The translations under genes were made by a program, and so were the position numbers. From Polyangium fumosum (lineage in GTDB: Bacteria > Myxococcota_A > Polyangia > Polyangiales > Polyangiaceae), in contig NZ_SSMQ01000011.1 in NCBI RefSeq assembly GCF_005144585.1, forward strand, positions 124,001 through 188,000: a stretch of DNA of 64,000 bases. Reading direction: 5' to 3'. The notes under the pieces were generated by a model. That model worked only from the letters and a program-made list of their open reading frames with translations. It was not told the origin of the DNA and did no database searches. This document shows, in pieces, positions 42,243-50,123 of this stretch (the first letter of the stretch is position 1; the number at the start of each line of letters is the position of its first letter).

Positions 42243-44048
42243 ATGCTCCGCGCGCACCGGGCGGCCGGGCACCATACGGGGCGTGTCTTGCTGGTCGAGG
42301 ACGAGCCTGATCAAGCTGCGATCCTGGAGGCCGTGCTCCGGCATGAGGGGCTCGACGTCCTCGTCGCTTCGAGCGGCGAGCAGGCCCTCGAGATCCAGCA
42401 CCGGACGCCCGCCGATGTGCTCGTGACCGATCTGAACCTCCCCGGGATGACCGGCATGGATCTCATGCGTCGCCTCACGCCTCCGACGGAGGATGAGGCC
42501 ATGAAGACGACCACGCCCGCGCCCGCGGTCGTGGTTGTGACGGGGTCGGGCTCGGTGTCGAGCGCGGTTGACGCGCTCAAGCTCGGCGCGGCCGACTACC
42601 TGCAAAAGCCGCTCGATCCGGCGCGGCTCGTCTCGCTCGTGCGCGAGCTGCTGTCGTCGGACAACGTCCGCGAGGCCGAAGGCGAGGACGACGACGCCAC
42701 GTCGGGGCCGCTCGTGTTCGAGGGCATGGTGGGCGGCTCCCGCGGCATGCGCGAGGTCTTCGCCCGGATCGACCGGGTCGCATCGACGATGGCGCCCGTG
42801 CTCATCGTGGGCGAGAGCGGCACGGGCAAGGAGCTCGTGGCGCGCGCGATCCACAACCGCAGCCCACGCAAGAACGGCCCCTTCATCCCCGTGCACACGG
42901 GCGCGATCCCGCGCGAGCTCATCGGCAGCGAGCTCTTCGGTCACGAGAAGGGCTCGTTCACCGGCGCCTTCTCCTCGGCCGAAGGCAAGTTCGAGGCGGC
43001 GACGGGCGGCACCGTGTTCCTCGACGAGGTCGGCACGATGGACAGCGCCGTGCAGGTGAGCCTGCTGCGCGTGCTCGAGACCTACCGCTTCACGCGCGTC
43101 GGCGGCCGCAAGGAGATCGAGGCCGACGTCCGGATCGTGGCTGCGACGAACAAGGACCTGCTCGATCTCGTGGACGAGAACGTCTTCCGCGAGGACCTCT
43201 ACTATCGCCTCAACGTCTTCACGATCACGCTGCCTCCGCTGCGCGAGCGCGTGGAGGACATCCTGCCGATCGCCGAGCGGTTCCTCGTGAAGTTCGCGAA
43301 GCGCTACGGCACGCCCGCGCGTCGCTTCTCCGAGGGCGCGATCCAGAGGCTCTACGGGCACGACTGGCCGGGCAACGTGCGCGAGCTCCGCAACGTCGTC
43401 GAGCAGACGGCGCTCTTCGCCGCGGGCGAGATCGTCGCGCCGGAGGAGGTCCAGATCGGCCAGGGCCGCATCGAGCGGCGCACGGGCCGTCGCTCGCACC
43501 ACGACCTGCAGGTCCACGCGAGCCCTCCGCACCCGGAGCCGGAGCACCAGGTGCCGCCTGCGCCGATCACGACGACGCCGCCGCCGGCGATCGCGGAGCT
43601 CGAGGGGCGCGAGCCTCCGCCTTCGCTCACCGAACCGCCGCCGTCGGCGGCCGCGTCGTTTGCCCAGGCGCCGATCCGCGCGACGACGCCGTCGTCCCAC
43701 GACCTCGAAGCCCGCGAGGGCGGCGAGCGCGGCGAGCACCCGCTCGTGCTGCGTTTGCCCGTGGGCACGCGCCTCGCCGACGCCGAGCGCAAGCTCATCC
43801 TGCTGACGCTCGAGGCCGTGCGCGGCAACAAGCAGCGCGCGGCGCGCGTGCTCGGCATCAGCCGGCGCGGGCTCTACTCGAAGCTCCAGGCGTACGGCGA
43901 GCACGTTGGCAGCCACGAGGCGCCCGAGGCGCAGGAGGCCGAGAGTCCGCAAGACAGCGCCGAGGAAGCGCCGCCGCCGGCCTCGGAAGAAGCGCCGAGC
44001 GTTCCCAGCGCCGCGGGCGACCTCGACGCGGGCCGCTGTCTTTCCTGA
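42243..44048 (+). CDS. Sigma-54-dependent response regulator (NtrC/AtoC type)
   Basis: A 601-residue enhancer-binding protein. The receiver domain (about 14-135) has the acidic pair at VEDE and phospho-acceptor Asp63 in VTDLNLPG. The AAA+ domain has Walker A GESGTGKE (about 190), the sigma-54-contacting loop as GSFTGA (about 237, a common variant of GAFTGA) and Walker B TVFLDEVG (about 257). A Pro-rich linker of about 75 residues precedes a Fis-type helix-turn-helix ([17 protein letters not shown]). The ATG at 42243 has GAGGGG close by; a TTG at 42207 with GGGGAGG at seven bases is a serious alternative. No sensor kinase is adjacent, as is common for myxobacterial orphans. Confidence 0.95.
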   Translation: MLRAHRAAGHHTGRVLLVEDEPDQAAILEAVLRHEGLDVLVASSGEQALEIQHRTPADVLVTDLNLPGMTGMDLMRRLTPPTEDEAMKTTTPAPAVVVVTGSGSVSSAVDALKLGAADYLQKPLDPARLVSLVRELLSSDNVREAEGEDDDATSGPLVFEGMVGGSRGMREVFARIDRVASTMAPVLIVGESGTGKELVARAIHNRSPRKNGPFIPVHTGAIPRELIGSELFGHEKGSFTGAFSSAEGKFEAATGGTVFLDEVGTMDSAVQVSLLRVLETYRFTRVGGRKEIEADVRIVAATNKDLLDLVDENVFREDLYYRLNVFTITLPPLRERVEDILPIAERFLVKFAKRYGTPARRFSEGAIQRLYGHDWPGNVRELRNVVEQTALFAAGEIVAPEEVQIGQGRIERRTGRRSHHDLQVHASPPHPEPEHQVPPAPITTTPPPAIAELEGREPPPSLTEPPPSAAASFAQAPIRATTPSSHDLEAREGGERGEHPLVLRLPVGTRLADAERKLILLTLEAVRGNKQRAARVLGISRRGLYSKLQAYGEHVGSHEAPEAQEAESPQDSAEEAPPPASEEAPSVPSAAGDLDAGRCLS

Positions 44049-44282
44049 TCCCTCCCTCGATCCAGCGTGCGCCGATCCGGCGGCGAGGGGCCTCGCCGGT
44101 CGGGTTCGTCCGTCGTCTTGCGGTCCTGCTTCCCGAAGCGGGCCGCTTTCGACACGCTTGCAAGCGCTTTTTTGGGTCGGGCTCCAAGAAATTGCACGTG
44201 GAGACGAATTTTTGGCAGATTCGAGTCTTCCTCGTGGCTGATACGTCAGGAAAGGTCCGAAACGACAGGGCGCCCTGGTAGA

Positions 44283-44298
44283 GTCTTCGATCGAAGAC
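44283..44298. promoter_or_regulatory. Perfect 16-bp palindrome upstream of the ZnR-GYF gene
   Basis: GTCTTCGATCGAAGAC is fully self-complementary and lies 42 bases before the ATG at 44340, in an otherwise unremarkable 291-base gap. The position suits an operator for a dimeric regulator. It is neither a terminator (no T-tract) nor part of the repeat family. Confidence 0.5.
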
Positions 44299-44339
44299 CG
44301 ACCCGAGGTAAACAGTCGACCCTCCGAACCAGACGCGAC

Positions 44340-45629
44340 ATGAAGATCACCTGCCAATCTTGCCAGTCGAAGTACACGGTTTCGGACGAGAAGGTCCAAG
44401 GCAAGACCGTCAAGATCAAGTGCCGTAAGTGCGGCGCGACGATCCTCGTCAACAGCAGCGGGGCGACCACGACGAACGCTGACGCCGCCTCGGCCGCGGG
44501 CGCCGAAGAGGCGGCGGCGGACGGCGGGGCGTACCAGATCAACGTGGCCGAGGGCGATCAGCGAACGATGTCGCTGCAAGAGATCGTCCAGGCCTACAAC
44601 AGCTCGGTCATCACCGCAGACACGTACGTCTGGGCCGATGGCATGGGCGACTGGCAGCCCCTCGGCCAGGTGCAGGCGATCGTGGACGCGCTCAACGCGG
44701 CCGCGCAAGGCGCGAGCGCGCCGCAGCCTGCGCCCGAGCCCGCGCGTGCTGCCGTCAAGAAGGACGGTGCCCGCGGAGGAGCGCGCGATCTCTTCGGCTC
44801 CGACGGCGCCTCCGACGTGTCGACGAGCGCCTCGGGCATCGGCGGCTCTTCGCCCCGCGCAGCAGCCGCGCCCGTGCGCATCGGCGCCGGCAAGGAAGAG
44901 CAGTCCGCGCTCTTCTCGCTCAGCGCGCTGACGAACCGCGCAGGCCAGTCGTCCTCCTCGGCCGCGAGCAGCCTCGGCAGCCTCGGCGCGCTCGCGTCGA
45001 CGCCGTCGAAGTCGATGAACTCCGATGACTCCGGCCTCATCGATCTGAAGGCGCTCGCCGCCGGCGCGTCCGCTGCGCCGTCCACGACGTCCGCTGCGGC
45101 GAGCTTGCTCGGTGACTCCGGCGGCTTGTTCGAGCTCGCGGCGCCGCCCGTCACGGCACCCGCGGCGGCTCCGATCCCGATTCCCGAGGAGACGAAGCCG
45201 CAGAAGAACCGCACGCCGCTCTTCATCGGCGTCGGCGCGCTCGTCGCTGTCGGCGCGATCGTCGGCGCGTTCATGGTGATGAACGGCGGGCCTCCGCCGG
45301 AGCAGCCGACGGCGCAGTCGGTCGCGCCTGCGAACACGCCGCCTCCGCTCGAGACCGCGCCGCCCGTGCCGACGCCTTCCGTCGCCGAGACGGAAGCGCC
45401 CGCGGCCAGCGCGTCTGCGGTCGCCGCGAACCCGAAGGGCGGCACGTCGAAGGCGGGCGCCACGACGTCGAAGACCGGCGCCACGACGTCGAAGGCCGGT
45501 ACGGGGACCACGAGCGGCGGCGGCACGGCGCCCGCGTCCACGGCGAAGCCCGCGACGAAGGCGAGCTCCTGCGGCTGCGCGCCCGGCGATCTCATGTGCG
45601 CGATGCGCTGCTCCGCCAAGGGCAAGTGA
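44340..45629 (+). CDS. ZnR-GYF membrane protein, GltJ-like N-terminal architecture
   Basis: A 429-residue protein. Residues 1-36 form a zinc ribbon (CQSC at 5-8, CRKC at about 29-32, with the YTVSDEKVQGKTVKIKC pattern of the MJ0042/zinc_ribbon_4 family). Residues about 64-115 match a GYF_2 domain (EIVQAYNSSVITADTYVWADGMGDWQPL). A Ser/Ala-rich linker leads to one transmembrane helix (about 290-314), then a Pro/Thr-rich exported tail ending in cysteines. In Myxococcus the gliding-machinery protein GltJ has the same ZnR-GYF head, which responds to MglA; here the TonB-like C-terminus is absent. So this is a related, shorter protein. It is coupled to the next gene by GTGA. Confidence 0.9.
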   Translation: MKITCQSCQSKYTVSDEKVQGKTVKIKCRKCGATILVNSSGATTTNADAASAAGAEEAAADGGAYQINVAEGDQRTMSLQEIVQAYNSSVITADTYVWADGMGDWQPLGQVQAIVDALNAAAQGASAPQPAPEPARAAVKKDGARGGARDLFGSDGASDVSTSASGIGGSSPRAAAAPVRIGAGKEEQSALFSLSALTNRAGQSSSSAASSLGSLGALASTPSKSMNSDDSGLIDLKALAAGASAAPSTTSAAASLLGDSGGLFELAAPPVTAPAAAPIPIPEETKPQKNRTPLFIGVGALVAVGAIVGAFMVMNGGPPPEQPTAQSVAPANTPPPLETAPPVPTPSVAETEAPAASASAVAANPKGGTSKAGATTSKTGATTSKAGTGTTSGGGTAPASTAKPATKASSCGCAPGDLMCAMRCSAKGK

Positions 45630-46225
45630 CCCTTCCGGGAGGGGGCTCCCGATCCACGGATCCGCAGAGCCCCGCCCGCTTCCGCCTCGTTCGTTTCTCC
45701 AAACCCGCGATCGATCCGCGCGCGTTCGTCCTCGCCGCGAGCGCATGCCTCGTCGCGTGCGCCGCGCGTGCGCCCGAGCCTGCGCCCGTCGTGGCGATCG
45801 TCGGTGGCGCGCCTGCCGTGGTCATCGTCGGAGATCCCGAACCGAAAGGCGCGGCGTCCTCGCCGTCGCTTCGTCCGTGGGTGTGGGAGACGGACGAACC
45901 TCGGGCCCGCGCCCGCGCCGCGCGGGAAGGGGTGCCGCTCGTCGTGCACCTCTCGGCGGCGTGGTCCGCGGCGTCGATTGCCATGGCGCGGGAGGTCTGG
46001 TCCGATCCGCGCATCCAGCTCCAGCGCACGCCGCTCGTGGCGCTGCGCATCGATCTCACGGACGAGACGCCGGACGCCGAGCTCTGGGCTGCGCGGTACG
46101 GCGTGAGCACCGTGCCGACGACGCTCGTGCTCGATGCCGACGGGCGTGAGGTCGCGCGTCTCTTGGGCGCCTGCACCGTCGAGGAGGTCCTCGCGGCGAT
46201 CCGGAAAGCCGCCGCCGATCCCTGA
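45626..46225 (+). CDS. Thioredoxin-fold lipoprotein without redox cysteines
   Basis: A 199-residue protein. The GTG at 45626 overlaps the previous stop by four bases; a lipobox-like segment (FVLAASACLVACAARAP) lies at about 34-49, so the true start may be nearer to it. The C-terminal 100 residues match DsbD-gamma/thioredoxin_7 domains: VPLVVHLSAAWSAASIAMAREVWSDPRI, then LWAARYGVSTVPTTLVLDADGREV with the cis-Pro at VPT. The active site WCxxC is WSAAS (Ser114 and Ser117), so it cannot do disulfide exchange. It precedes a DUF3570 operon, a context in which thioredoxin-like genes are common. Possibly a structural or binding role. Confidence 0.83.
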   Translation: MTLPGGGSRSTDPQSPARFRLVRFSKPAIDPRAFVLAASACLVACAARAPEPAPVVAIVGGAPAVVIVGDPEPKGAASSPSLRPWVWETDEPRARARAAREGVPLVVHLSAAWSAASIAMAREVWSDPRIQLQRTPLVALRIDLTDETPDAELWAARYGVSTVPTTLVLDADGREVARLLGACTVEEVLAAIRKAAADP

Positions 46226-46259
46226 TAGGAGAGCTTGTCCCTGTTTCGCGGGCCCGGCT

Positions 46260-46817
46260 ATGATGGCGAACCTGCCCGGTAAGATGCACAAGCCCTCATC
46301 CATCCTTCTTCTCGCCGCGATTGCGGCGCTCCCGATGGCGATCGCTGGATGCGCCACCGAGGAGATTCCGCCCTACGGCGATCCGGCGAAGGTCGTGGGA
46401 GGCGCGGGGGCGACCTCGTCCTCGGGTGGCGGCACGTGCATGAGTGATCCCTCATGCGCCGTGAGCTTCGCGAGCGACGTGCTCCCGATCCTCGAAACGA
46501 AGGGCAAGTGCGCGGACGCCCAGTGTCACGGCATGGGCGCGGGCACGCTCACGCTCACCGCGGGTGACGCGAAGAAGCTCCGCGGGGAGCTGCTCGACAT
46601 CAGCGTGGTCGGCGGTCCGTACATCGCGTGTGAAACACCGGGAGACTCGAAGATGCTCTGCAACCTGCGTGTCGAGATGGGGGTCGTGAAGCCCCCGAAC
46701 TGCGGCGCGCTCATGCCGCAGGTCGATCCCGACGACACCGTCGACGATGCCCGGATCAATCAGATGGAGTTCACCACCATCGAGGAGTGGATCAAGTGCG
46801 GCGCGCCCGACAACTGA
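46260..46817 (+). CDS. Lipoprotein with a CX4CH haem-like motif
   Basis: A 185-residue exported protein; signal peptide ending in a lipobox (LPMAIAGC). The mature region has a Gly/Ser linker, then SFASDVLPILETKGKCADAQCHGMG, where C-x4-C-H at about residue 83 takes the place of the usual CxxCH of cytochrome c. More cysteines follow (ACETP, MLCNL, NCGALMPQ), and GALMPQ resembles the Met ligand region of surface cytochromes of this type. I infer covalent haem but cannot exclude a disulfide module. The start of the barrel gene lies inside its 3' end (22-base overlap), so the two are coupled. Confidence 0.82.
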   Translation: MMANLPGKMHKPSSILLLAAIAALPMAIAGCATEEIPPYGDPAKVVGGAGATSSSGGGTCMSDPSCAVSFASDVLPILETKGKCADAQCHGMGAGTLTLTAGDAKKLRGELLDISVVGGPYIACETPGDSKMLCNLRVEMGVVKPPNCGALMPQVDPDDTVDDARINQMEFTTIEEWIKCGAPDN

Positions 46818-48901
46818 TCCGCGCGTTCCTGCTGCCGGCGGCCGTCTTCGCGCTCGTCGGGCTCACGGACGCCGGGCCCTCGTACGCGGGGGACAAGGAT
46901 GCTGATGGGCTCGTCGCGGTCGCCGAGGCGATGAACGAGTTCGTCGAGGGCAAGTACGACAAGGCCCTCTCGCGGCTCGATACCGCGCTCAAGGCGTGCA
47001 AGGGCAAGGCCTGCGAGCCGAGCGTGCGCGCCGAGATCCAGATGGCGATCGGCGTCGTGCAGGGTGCGGGCAAAAAGAAGCTCGACGCGGCGAAGAAGGC
47101 GTTCGAGTCGGCCCTCAAGGAAGACGCGAACGTCAAGCTCGACAAGCAGTGGGCGACGAAGGAGCTCGAGAAGACCTTCACCGAGGCCCGGCAAGTCCTC
47201 GGGCCGGCGCGCCCGCCGCCCACGAAGCAGCAGATGGCGTCGGTCACCGCGGCGCAGGGGGCGCTCGCCCAGAAGGACTGGAGCGGGTGCATGCAGACGC
47301 TCATCGCCGAGATGGCGACGTCGAGCGAGTTCGCCGCGGGCAAACTGATGCTCGCGAAGTGCCAGGACGCGGGCGGCCTTTTGCTCGAAGCCGCCGCCGA
47401 CGCGCAGATCGCGGCGAAGTTCGCCGAGGAAGAGAACAACGCGGCCGTCGGGGAAGAGGCGAAGGCGCTCCTCGAAAAACTCCAGATCGACACGCCCACG
47501 ATCACGCTGCAGATCCCGAGCTCGTGGAGCGAGGTCGAGATCAAGATCGACGGCGTCGTCGTCCCGGCCGACAAGGTCAAGCAGCCGATCCCGCACAACC
47601 CGGGCAAGGCCACGATCGAGGCCAAGGGCAAACGCGGCAAGTTCCCCACGCAGTACAAGTCGACCGAGGCCTTCGATCGCGGCGAGCAGATCACCGTGAA
47701 CGTCGATCAGGGCAACGCGGGCGGCAACAACAGCGCCGTCTTCCAGTGTATGCAGGCCGCGCGCACGCCGGCCGACATGCAGCGCTGCATCGACACGGGC
47801 GGCAAGGGCCGCGGCTTCACGCTGAAGGCCGGCGTCGAGACGATGTTCTACACCGACACGTTGAGCACGACGGTCGTGTCGCCCGCCGCCTACATCTCCG
47901 GCGAGAACCCGACCGCGGGCTGGCAGGTCGGCGGCAGCTTCATCGTCGACGTCGTCAGCACGGCGTCGCCCGACATCGTGGCCACGGCGTCGCGGCGGTG
48001 GAACGAGCGGCGTTTCGCGGGATCGCTCTCGGGTGACTTCAAGGTTGGCCCCGCGAAGATCGGCTTGAACGGCGCGGTCTCGGTCGAGCCGGACTACCTC
48101 GCGCGCAGCGTCGGCGTCGCGGTGAGCACGGACCTCAAGAGCAAGATGGTCACGCCGACGCTCGCGTACAACGTCGGCTTCGACGTGCTCAGCCGCGCGG
48201 GCACGCCCTTCGAGGTGTTTCGCGAGGACATCCTGCGGCACACGATCGACGCGGGCGTCTCGCTCGTGATCGATCCGAGCACGATCGTCGTCGTCGGTGG
48301 CACGGCCGAGCTCGTCTTTGGCGACACCTCGAAGCCGTACCGCCACATCCCGATGTTCACGCAGGCGACGGCCGATCGCGTCCCGCTCGGCGCGACCCGC
48401 CAGGTCGTCAGCCAGAACCGCTTGCCGTTCGCGCCGCTCGAGCAGCTCCCCACGGAGCGCAGCCGCTTCGCGCTCGTCGGGCGCGCGGCCAAGCGCTTCG
48501 AGAAGACCACGATCCGCGGCGACGAGCGGGTCTACGTCGATACGTGGGGGCAGATGGCGAGCACCACGGACGCGCGCTTCTTCTTCGACGTCAACGACGA
48601 CCTGCGCCTCGGCAGCCACCTGCGCTTCAACATCCAGTCGTCGGTCGACTTCTGGAAACGCGCCTACGTCGCCACGCAGAGCGCGACGGGGTGGAACGTC
48701 CCCGAGTTCCGCTCGAGTGATCGCGAGCTCGGGGCGCTCATGGGCTTCACGCTCGGCGCGAACGCGCGGTACGCGCTCGCCCGGGTGCTCTCGGCGCAGC
48801 TCCAGGTCGAGGGCCTCTACAACCAGTACTTCGACCACATCTACGTCTTCAACCGGTTCGGCTTGTTCACCGCCGTGACCCTGGAGCTGGAGGTCGATTG
48901 A
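46796..48901 (+). CDS. Outer-membrane protein: N-terminal helical repeat, C-terminal DUF3570 barrel
   Basis: A 701-residue protein. I chose the GTG at 46796, since GAGGAG sits eight bases before it; it opens a signal peptide ending near PSYAGDKD. Residues about 40-220 are helical, TPR-like (GKYDKALSRLDTALKACKG), followed by a short beta domain (ITLQIPSSWSEVEIKIDGVVV) like PEGA. Residues about 330-701 match DUF3570 barrels, with YRHIPMF, ERSRFALVGRAAKRF and RVYVDTWG blocks and an aromatic final strand. DUF3570 genes typically sit beside lipoprotein and redox genes. Flanking haem-motif lipoproteins suggest a porin-cytochrome conduit (inference). Confidence 0.88.
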   Translation: MRRARQLIRAFLLPAAVFALVGLTDAGPSYAGDKDADGLVAVAEAMNEFVEGKYDKALSRLDTALKACKGKACEPSVRAEIQMAIGVVQGAGKKKLDAAKKAFESALKEDANVKLDKQWATKELEKTFTEARQVLGPARPPPTKQQMASVTAAQGALAQKDWSGCMQTLIAEMATSSEFAAGKLMLAKCQDAGGLLLEAAADAQIAAKFAEEENNAAVGEEAKALLEKLQIDTPTITLQIPSSWSEVEIKIDGVVVPADKVKQPIPHNPGKATIEAKGKRGKFPTQYKSTEAFDRGEQITVNVDQGNAGGNNSAVFQCMQAARTPADMQRCIDTGGKGRGFTLKAGVETMFYTDTLSTTVVSPAAYISGENPTAGWQVGGSFIVDVVSTASPDIVATASRRWNERRFAGSLSGDFKVGPAKIGLNGAVSVEPDYLARSVGVAVSTDLKSKMVTPTLAYNVGFDVLSRAGTPFEVFREDILRHTIDAGVSLVIDPSTIVVVGGTAELVFGDTSKPYRHIPMFTQATADRVPLGATRQVVSQNRLPFAPLEQLPTERSRFALVGRAAKRFEKTTIRGDERVYVDTWGQMASTTDARFFFDVNDDLRLGSHLRFNIQSSVDFWKRAYVATQSATGWNVPEFRSSDRELGALMGFTLGANARYALARVLSAQLQVEGLYNQYFDHIYVFNRFGLFTAVTLELEVD

Positions 48902-49464
48902 TGGTCCCCGTGTCGCACGGGCGAAGGTTCGCCGTGCTCTCGTTCGCCGTCGTCCTCGGCGTGGGCGCGTTTGGTTGCAACGGCAACGATCCCATCCCGC
49001 AGGAGGTCCTCGACGATTTGCCCGCGGAGCAGGGGTCGCCGAGCGCGCTGCACCGGCCCGGTCAGCCGTGTTTGTCCTGCCACTCCACGTACGGCGCCGC
49101 CGCGCCCGCGTTCGCGATCGCCGGCACCGTGTACAAGGAGAACGCGATGGGCGCGCTCGCGGCCGCGCCCAACGTGAAGGTCGAGATCTTCGACTCGGCG
49201 GGGCCCTCGCGCTTCGCGTGCACGAACGCGGCCGGCAACTTCTACATCGAGAAGGACAAATGGGCCGACCTCACCTTCCCGCTCAAGGTGAGGGCCGGGC
49301 AGCGCAGCATGAACTCGATCATCGGCCGCGAGGGCTCGTGCGCCGCGTGCCACAAGTTGCCCTCGGACGACAGGCCGGGGAACGGCGCCGGGCATGACTC
49401 GGCCGGCGTGGTGATCGTCGATGACGGAGACACGGATTCGATTTGTGGTGGAGGTGCGCCGTGA
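48901..49464 (+). CDS. Lipoprotein with two CxxCH haem-binding motifs
   Basis: A 187-residue exported protein with a signal peptide and lipobox (VLGVGAFGC). Classical cytochrome c motifs CLSCH (about residue 58) and CAACH (about 146) flank a beta domain (FAIAGTVYKENAMG, VKVEIFDSAGPSRFACTNAAGNFYIEKD) that looks like a carboxypeptidase-regulatory-type fold inserted between two haem sites. The protein would be an outer-membrane or periplasmic di-haem lipoprotein. Its ATG shares one base with the barrel gene's stop, and its stop overlaps the next GTG by four bases, so the set is translated together. Confidence 0.87.
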   Translation: MVPVSHGRRFAVLSFAVVLGVGAFGCNGNDPIPQEVLDDLPAEQGSPSALHRPGQPCLSCHSTYGAAAPAFAIAGTVYKENAMGALAAAPNVKVEIFDSAGPSRFACTNAAGNFYIEKDKWADLTFPLKVRAGQRSMNSIIGREGSCAACHKLPSDDRPGNGAGHDSAGVVIVDDGDTDSICGGGAP

Positions 49465-50027
49465 GGCGGAACGTGCGTGAACGGCTCCGGAAGGCGCTCG
49501 GCCGGCGCTCCCTCGCGGCGCTCGGCGTCCTCGCGGCGGGGCTCTTCGGCCTCGGCTTCGGGGCTTCGAGCTGCGTGGGCGAGGCGGGGCTCGAAGCGTA
49601 CGGGTGTCCGAACCCGGCCGTCTTTACGGCGAGCGTGTCGCCGTATCTCGAGCGTCGTTGCGGCACCCTCGACTGCCACGGCCAGGCGACGCGCCCCATG
49701 CGGATCTACGGCCAGCTCGGCCTGCGCCACCCGGCGGAGAACAACGTCTCCGGCGGCGTTTCGACGACGCAGCTCGAGCTCGAATCGAACTACGCGGCCG
49801 TCTGCAACCTCGATCCCGCGGCGATGCAGCAGGTCGTCGACGATCTCGGCTCCACGGCCGACAAGCTCCTGCTCGTCAACAAGGCGCGGGGGCTCGAGCG
49901 GCACAAGGGCGGCAAGATCGTGAACGAGCAGGATCCCGGGGATCTATGCATCCTCGGTTGGCTCGGCTTCAAGGACGCCGCCACCGTGGCGGCCTCTTGC
50001 ACGGCGGCGATCGAGCCCCTCAAGTAG
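49461..50027 (+). CDS. Exported protein with CX4CH haem-like motif
   Basis: A 188-residue protein with a signal sequence (LAALGVLAAGLFGLGFGASSC). The mature domain has SVSPYLERRCGTLDCHGQATRPMRIYG, again C-x4-C-H (about residue 66), as in the gene at 46260; the downstream RPMRIYG segment is typical of such domains. A second half carries VCNLDP and GDLCILGWLG cysteines. I infer a cytochrome-like electron carrier. The GTG at 49461 overlaps the previous stop. It is the last gene of the DUF3570 operon; the pseudokinase begins 96 bases on. Confidence 0.82.
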   Translation: MRRNVRERLRKALGRRSLAALGVLAAGLFGLGFGASSCVGEAGLEAYGCPNPAVFTASVSPYLERRCGTLDCHGQATRPMRIYGQLGLRHPAENNVSGGVSTTQLELESNYAAVCNLDPAAMQQVVDDLGSTADKLLLVNKARGLERHKGGKIVNEQDPGDLCILGWLGFKDAATVAASCTAAIEPLK

Positions 50028-50123
50028 GGGACCCTGCGAAGCGATCGCGGGAAGTACCCACCGAGACCCGAGACGTGCCAGAATGGCCCCGCGGCTTTCC
50101 TCGACGCCGCCACGATCCGAAAC

